From: Paracoccaceae bacterium
GTDB taxonomy: Bacteria; Pseudomonadota; Alphaproteobacteria; Rhodobacterales; Rhodobacteraceae
DNA length: 9,241 bases
Direction of reading: 5' to 3'
NCBI GenBank assembly: GCA_027030435.1
Contig: JALVEX010000288.1
Span: 1-9,241 of the forward strand
Shown: positions 5,504 through 9,241 of the stretch, one piece after another
Layout of the letters: every line of letters begins with the position of its first letter
How positions within the stretch are numbered: position 1 is the first letter of the stretch
The notes under the pieces: model-generated
What the model was told of the DNA's origin: nothing
Database searches by the model: none
Seen by the model: only the letters and a program-made list of their open reading frames with translations
Made by a program: the position numbers and the translations under genes

Positions 5504-6796
5504 TCAGAGCGCGGATTTGCCGTTGATCCACACGGCCTTCACGGCGCGCTCGTCGCCCATCATGATGGTGGGAAAGAGCGCTTCCCAGAAATCTTCGGCG
5601 CGCCGGGCGCGCTGGGCGATGGCGGGGGTGGAGGCGAGATCGAGCACCACCAGATCGGCCTCCATTCCGGGGGCGAGATTGCCGATCATGCCGTCCATAA
5701 GAAGCGCGCGGGCCGAGCCTTGGGTGGCGAGCCAGATCAGCTGCGCCGGGTGCAGGGCCATGCCGCGCAGCTGGGCGATTTCGTATGCTGCGGCCATGGT
5801 GCGCAGCATGGAGAAAGAAGAGCCGCCGCCGGTATCGGTGGCAAGCCCGATGCGCTGGCCCTCGGCGGTGAGGCCGGGCATGTCGAACAGGCCCGAGCCG
5901 ATGAATGTGTTGGAGGTGGGGCAGTGGATGAGGCTTGCACGGGTTTCGCGCAGGCGGGCGCGTTCGCGCGCGGTGAGATGGATCGCATGGCCGAAGAGGG
6001 CGCCCTCGCCGAGGAGGCCGAAGCGTTCGTAGGTATCGAGATAATCGCGCGCATCGGGAAAGAGCGATTTCACCCATTCCACCTCTTCCTTCTGCTCGGC
6101 GAGATGGGTCTGCATCAGGCAGGAAGGGTGTTCGGCCCAGAGCGCGCCGAGCGCTTCGAGCTGTTCGGGGCTCGAGGTGGGTGAAAAGCGCGGCGTGATG
6201 GCGTAAGAGATACGCCCCTTGCCGTGCCAGCGCGCGATCAGCGCCTTGCTCTGGTCATAGGCGCGTTTGGCGGTATCGCGCAGACGCTCGGGGGCGTTTC
6301 TGTCCATGCATGTCTTGCCGGCCACCACCCGCTGGCCGCGCCGCCCGGCTTCCTGGAAGAAAGCCTCGACGCTCACCGGGTGGATTGTGCAGAAGCTCGC
6401 GATGGTGGTGGTGCCGCAGGCGCGGGTGAGATCGAGGTAGAGGCGCGCGGTATCGCTGGCGTAAGCAGGATCCCCAAAGCGCATTTCCTCGGGGAAGGTG
6501 TAGGTTTCGAGCCAGTCGATCAGGCGCTTGCCCCAGCTGGCGATGATGCCTGTCTGGGGATAGTGGGCATGGGCATCGATGAAGCCCGCGCAGATCAGCG
6601 CATCGCCGTAATCCGTCAGGCGCGCATCGGGGTGAGCGGCGCGCATTTCATCGGCGGGGCCGGTGGCGATGATGCGCCCCGCCTCGATCAGCACGCCGCC
6701 GCGGCTTTCATGGTGCGCCGCCTCGCTGGGGGGCGCATGAAAGGGATCGGCGGTGAAGGCCAGGGTCTGGCCGATCAGAAGATCCTGCTCTGGCAT
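5504..6796 (-). CDS. guaD: Guanine deaminase
   Basis: This 430-residue cytoplasmic Zn-dependent amidohydrolase deaminates guanine to xanthine, committing the base to degradation via xanthine dehydrogenase. Zinc ligands are visible: H76 and H78 in FIDAHAHYPQTGII (the HYPQT continuation is typical of guanine deaminase), H231 in MQTHLAEQ (with catalytic E234), H270 in FGHAIHL, and D321 in LATDTGGGSS. The family strings TFPEEMRF, FCTIHPVSVEAFF and CPTSNTFIGSGLFD are also present. Length matches bacterial GuaD. The start at 6796 is chosen for GGAG about 6 nt upstream; a frame opening at 6874 adds 26 residues unlike the family. It faces the 8-oxoguanine deaminase gene across the shared hairpin and is divergent from mgtE. 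The xanthine dehydrogenase genes that often accompany guaD are not in the window. Confidence 0.95.
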   Translation of the reverse strand: MPEQDLLIGQTLAFTADPFHAPPSEAAHHESRGGVLIEAGRIIATGPADEMRAAHPDARLTDYGDALICAGFIDAHAHYPQTGIIASWGKRLIDWLETYTFPEEMRFGDPAYASDTARLYLDLTRACGTTTIASFCTIHPVSVEAFFQEAGRRGQRVVAGKTCMDRNAPERLRDTAKRAYDQSKALIARWHGKGRISYAITPRFSPTSSPEQLEALGALWAEHPSCLMQTHLAEQKEEVEWVKSLFPDARDYLDTYERFGLLGEGALFGHAIHLTARERARLRETRASLIHCPTSNTFIGSGLFDMPGLTAEGQRIGLATDTGGGSSFSMLRTMAAAYEIAQLRGMALHPAQLIWLATQGSARALLMDGMIGNLAPGMEADLVVLDLASTPAIAQRARRAEDFWEALFPTIMMGDERAVKAVWINGKSAL

Positions 6797-6832
6797 GATG
6801 GCTCCGATTGTGGCGGATATGCTGCCTGCACG

Positions 6833-6861
6833 AGAATAAGAACTTGCAATATGCGCGTAAA
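6833..6861 (-). promoter_or_regulatory. Possible guaD promoter
   Basis: On the minus strand TTTACG (6861-6856) is followed after 17 nt by TATTCT (6838-6833). A start near 6826 would leave a leader of about 30 nt before guaD. The -35 box overlaps the dyad at 6845-6873. Box matches are moderate and judged by eye. Confidence 0.35.
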
Positions 6862-6873
6862 TCGCGGATTGCA
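6845..6873. promoter_or_regulatory. Nested dyad in the guaD/mgtE divergent spacer
   Basis: Outer arms TGCAAT (6845-6850) and ATTGCA (6868-6873) surround an inner dyad CGCG-TAAAT-CGCG (6854-6866). The two centres are offset by about 1 bp. The element overlaps the predicted guaD -35 region, a position suited to a purine- or guanine-responsive repressor or activator. No regulator gene for it is adjacent in the window. Confidence 0.4.
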
Positions 6874-6928
6874 CCTGTTCAGTCGAAAGCTGTTTCTGTA
6901 ATCACGCGGGAATGGTCGGGGGCGCGCG

Positions 6929-8317
6929 ATGAGTGTTGAGATCCAGGCACGGCAGGATCAGGGCGATGATGCCTACGAGCTTGACGAGAAGCTCGTGGAG
7001 GAGATTCGCGCGGCCGTGGAGGCGCAGGACGGCGATCTTCTGGAGGCGCTGCTCGAGCCCCTGCACCCGGCCGATATCGCCGACCTTCTGGAGCAGATAG
7101 GCCCCGCCGAGCGGCGCGGGCTGCTGCGGCTGTGGCACGGGGGGGAGCTTGAGGGCGAGGTGCTCGCCGAGCTCGATGAAGCCCTGCGCGAGGAGGTGAT
7201 CCGCGATCTCGATCCCGAGGCGCTCGCCGAAGCGGTGCGCGATCTCGAAACGGACGATGTGGTCGATATCGTCGAGGATCTTGACGAGCCCGAGCAGGAA
7301 GAGATTCTCGCCGCCCTTCCCGATGCCGAGCGGGTGGCGGTGGAGCAGGCGCTTTCCTATCCCGAGGATTCCGCCGGCCGCCTCATGCAGCGCGAGGTGG
7401 TGGTGGCCCCCGAGCACTGGACCGTGGGCCAGACGATCGATTTCCTGCGCGCCGCCGACGATCTGCCAGAGCAGTTCTACCATGTGATCCTTGTCGATCC
7501 GAAGATGCGCCCCACGGGCTACGTGACGCTCGGCAAGCTTCTCGCCAGCAAGCGCGACACCCCCCTCAAAGCGATCACGGAAGAAAGCTTCCGCACCATC
7601 CCCGTCGATCAGCCCGAGGAGGATGTGGCCTATGCCTTCAACCAGTATCACCTGATCTCCGCCCCCGTGGTGGACAAGGATGGCCGGCTCGTCGGCGTGA
7701 TCACCATCGATGACGCGATGGAGGTGCTCGACGAGGAAACCGAGGAGGACATGCTCCGCCTCGCGGGCGTTTCCGAGGAGGAAAGCCTTTCCGATACGGC
7801 GATCGACGTTTCGCGCCAGCGCATCCCCTGGCTGATGGTCAATCTCATCACCGCAATCCTCGCCTCGCTGGTGATCGCCCTGTTCGAGGATGCGCTTTCG
7901 CGGGTGGTGGCGCTTGCCGTGCTGATGCCCATCGTGGCCTCGATGGGCGGCAATGCCGGCACCCAGGCGCTCACGGTGGCGGTGCGCGCGATCGCAACCC
8001 GCGATCTCACCAGTGCCAATGTGTGGCGGGTGATCCGGCGCGAGGTTCTGGTGGGGCTCATCAACGGGCTTGTCTTTGCGGTGGTGATGGGGGTTGTCGG
8101 GTGGCTGTGGTTCGGCATGCCGGAGATCGGGCTGGTGATCGCGCTGGCGATGGTCGTCAATCTCGTCGTGGCGGGGCTTGCCGGCGTTCTCGTGCCGGTC
8201 GCGCTCGAGAAGATGGGCGTGGATCCGGCGCTGGCCTCCGGCACTTTCGTGACGACGGTAACCGATGTGGTGGGCTTCTTCGTCTTTCTGGGGCTCGCCT
8301 CGCTCGTGCTGCTGTGA
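6929..8317 (+). CDS. mgtE: MgtE-type magnesium transporter/channel
   Basis: This is a 462-residue inner-membrane Mg2+ channel. The cytoplasmic MgtE N domain covers about residues 10-140 (LHPADIADLLEQIGPAERRG and related acidic helices), ending in SYPEDSAGRLM (143-153). Two CBS domains span about 150-275 (GYVTLGKLLASK; then FNQYHLISAPVVDKDGRLVG with ITIDDAMEVL); in the family these sense Mg2+ and close the pore. The membrane domain starts at about residue 299 and has five transmembrane helices, including PIVASMGGNAGTQ (334-346) and the pore motif TTVTDVVGFFVFLG with D446, matching the family's selectivity aspartate. Length is normal. The start is supported by TCGGGGG about 7 nt upstream. Its stop overlaps the start of the folate cyclo-ligase gene by 4 nt, giving a two-gene operon. 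No Mg2+ riboswitch is evident in the short upstream spacer. Confidence 0.95.
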   Translation: MSVEIQARQDQGDDAYELDEKLVEEIRAAVEAQDGDLLEALLEPLHPADIADLLEQIGPAERRGLLRLWHGGELEGEVLAELDEALREEVIRDLDPEALAEAVRDLETDDVVDIVEDLDEPEQEEILAALPDAERVAVEQALSYPEDSAGRLMQREVVVAPEHWTVGQTIDFLRAADDLPEQFYHVILVDPKMRPTGYVTLGKLLASKRDTPLKAITEESFRTIPVDQPEEDVAYAFNQYHLISAPVVDKDGRLVGVITIDDAMEVLDEETEEDMLRLAGVSEEESLSDTAIDVSRQRIPWLMVNLITAILASLVIALFEDALSRVVALAVLMPIVASMGGNAGTQALTVAVRAIATRDLTSANVWRVIRREVLVGLINGLVFAVVMGVVGWLWFGMPEIGLVIALAMVVNLVVAGLAGVLVPVALEKMGVDPALASGTFVTTVTDVVGFFVFLGLASLVLL

Positions 8318-8889
8318 GCGGCGGGGGGGAGGCAGCCCTCGCGAAGGCCGCGGCGCGTGCCGCGGCCGAGCGGCGCCGCGGCCTGGCGAAGGGCGCCGCG
8401 CGCGAGCGCTGCGCCCAGGCCGCGCTTCTCGATTTCCTGAAGCCTCTCCGGGGCCGCGTGCTTTCGGGCTACATGCCGATCCGCAGCGAGATTTCCCCCC
8501 TGCCGGTGATGGAGGCGATGGCCTCGCACGGCCCCCTCTGCCTGCCGGTGGTGGAGGGGGCGGGCAGGCCGCTATCCTTTCGCGAATGGGTGGCGGGCGG
8601 GCCGCTTGTGAAGGGGGCCTTCGGCGCCCTTGTGCCGGCCGAAGGGAGGGTGCTCGTGCCCGAGGTTCTGATCGTGCCGCTGCTTGCCTTCGATGCGGCG
8701 GGCCACCGGCTCGGCTATGGCGGCGGCTTCTATGATCGCACGCTGGAGATGCTGCGCGCGCGGGGGGATGTGCTTGCGGTTGGGTTTGCCTTCGCCGCGC
8801 AGGAGGTGGAGCGCCTCCCCGCAGAGCCCACCGATCAGCCGCTCGATGCGATCGTCACGGAAAACGGCGTTTTGCGGCCAACGGCCTGA
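8314..8889 (+). CDS. 5-formyltetrahydrofolate cyclo-ligase (MTHFS)
   Basis: This 191-residue cytoplasmic enzyme uses Mg-ATP to convert 5-formyltetrahydrofolate to 5,10-methenyltetrahydrofolate, returning the inert folate to one-carbon metabolism. The N-terminal nucleotide-binding pattern K-x3-R (K11, R15) is present in an Ala-rich helix. GYMPIRSEISP (52-62) and the signature PLLAFDAAGHRLGYGGGFYDRTLE (GGGFYDR at 136-142) are diagnostic for the family. The start is a GTG at 8314 that overlaps the mgtE stop (GTGA); the in-frame reading upstream lies wholly inside mgtE. This start gives a normal family length and places the conserved Lys at residue 11. No separate ribosome-binding site is evident, so translation is probably coupled to mgtE. 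Bacterial homologues are called ygfA, fau or yqgN; none is clearly right here. Confidence 0.92.
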   Translation: MSGGGEAALAKAAARAAAERRRGLAKGAARERCAQAALLDFLKPLRGRVLSGYMPIRSEISPLPVMEAMASHGPLCLPVVEGAGRPLSFREWVAGGPLVKGAFGALVPAEGRVLVPEVLIVPLLAFDAAGHRLGYGGGFYDRTLEMLRARGDVLAVGFAFAAQEVERLPAEPTDQPLDAIVTENGVLRPTA

Positions 8890-8937
8890 GAGATCCGTGC
8901 CCTCGGTGGGGGCGGCTCTTCGGGCGGAAACGGGAAA

Positions 8938-9012
<75 letters not shown>

Positions 9013-9030
9013 CCTTTGCTCGTGGGCGGC

Positions 9031-9059
9031 TGATTACGCGGAAATTCCCCCTGACGCAA
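9031..9059 (-). promoter_or_regulatory. Possible promoter of tRNA-Thr
   Basis: On the minus strand TTGCGT (9059-9054) and TAATCA (9036-9031) are 17 nt apart, predicting a start about 10-12 nt ahead of the mature tRNA 5' end, a short leader typical of single tRNA genes. Pattern match by eye only. Confidence 0.4.
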
Positions 9060-9102
9060 GCGCAATCTGGACCCTTTTTCCCCCGTGCGCTAGAGAGGGC
9101 GC

Positions 9103-9241
9103 ATGACGCGAAGCTGCAAATCGAAACCGGGCGGAAAAGCGGCTGAAAGCCGGGAAGAAAGGCTGAAGGCGGCGCTCAAGGCCAACATGGCCCGGCGCAA
9201 GGCGCAGATGCGTGCCCGCAAGGGCGGGGCTGGGAAGGCAG
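9103..9241 (+). CDS. Small Lys/Arg-rich protein, unknown function (cut by right edge)
   Basis: An ATG at 9103 with GAGAGGG just upstream opens a frame that stays open for 46 codons to the window edge. The product starts MTRSCKSKPGGKAAESREER and continues LKAALKANMARRKAQMRARK. The LKAALKANMARRKAQ stretch is a motif I recognise from very short conserved hypothetical proteins of Rhodobacteraceae, which from memory often precede murA; the neighbour cannot be checked here. The segment is strongly basic and predicted helical, with Ala/Lys/Arg spacing suited to binding nucleic acid or ribosomes, but no function is established. It diverges from the tRNA-Thr gene, with about 90 bp between them. Confidence 0.7.
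   Translation, partial: MTRSCKSKPGGKAAESREERLKAALKANMARRKAQMRARKGGAGKA

Noticed and set aside
6797..6874. 26-residue N-terminal extension of guanine deaminase
   Set aside because: The extension is unlike the family and overlaps the promoter region; GGAG lies at the right distance before 6796.
6797..6928. Magnesium riboswitch (M-box) upstream of mgtE
   Set aside because: The whole spacer is 132 bp and must also hold the guaD promoter; no M-box-like set of paired segments or terminator was visible.

Overview
The window looks like chromosomal DNA of a GC-rich alphaproteobacterium, most likely from the Rhodobacteraceae/Roseobacteraceae group (order Rhodobacterales). This rests on the protein styles (YccA-type Bax inhibitor-1, DUF1127, PraR-like XRE regulator, alphaproteobacterial HisN), the strong G/C third-position bias, and a GCCTCCGGCGGG-type inverted repeat between convergent genes that I recognise as common in this group. 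No transposase, integrase, phage gene, CRISPR array or origin was seen. It reads as ordinary chromosomal backbone.

Layout, left to right. (1) Positions 1-1089, minus strand: the 5' part of an unknown exported protein that runs off the left edge, an intrinsic terminator, and a Bax inhibitor-1 family membrane protein whose promoter and 5' UTR carry a 17-bp palindrome. (2) 1239-2475: a divergent pair, a small DUF1127 protein (minus) and a LysR-type regulator (plus). The spacer between them holds two abutting T-N11-A dyads, probably the regulator's own operator. (3) 2476-2767: a relatively AT-rich intergenic leader, followed by an XRE-family regulator. (4) 3243-5399, plus strand: HisN-type histidinol phosphatase followed 3 nt later by 8-oxoguanine deaminase. 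(5) 5504-6796, minus strand: guanine deaminase, convergent with the 8-oxoguanine deaminase, with a shared bidirectional-looking hairpin repeat between them. (6) 6929-8889, plus strand: MgtE magnesium channel/transporter overlapping by 4 nt a 5-formyltetrahydrofolate cyclo-ligase. (7) 8938-9012, minus strand: tRNA-Thr(GGU). (8) From 9103, plus strand: a small Lys/Arg-rich protein cut by the right edge.

Functional themes: the two amidohydrolases are complementary purine-base deaminases (guanine to xanthine, 8-oxoguanine to urate), so 4056-6796 is a small purine-catabolism/oxidised-purine locus. HisN supplies a step of histidine synthesis, a pathway linked to purines through AICAR. MgtE supplies Mg2+, and the adjacent folate enzyme uses Mg-ATP and makes the methenyl-folate that feeds purine synthesis. 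These links are inference from gene order. The most specific structures not explained by genes are the tandem LysR-type dyads (1484-1511), the promoter-overlapping dyad upstream of guaD (6845-6873), the palindrome in the Bax inhibitor-1 leader (1122-1138), and an 11-bp tandem duplication that creates the current stop codon of the XRE gene (3125-3146). I did not find convincing evidence of a wholly new system.
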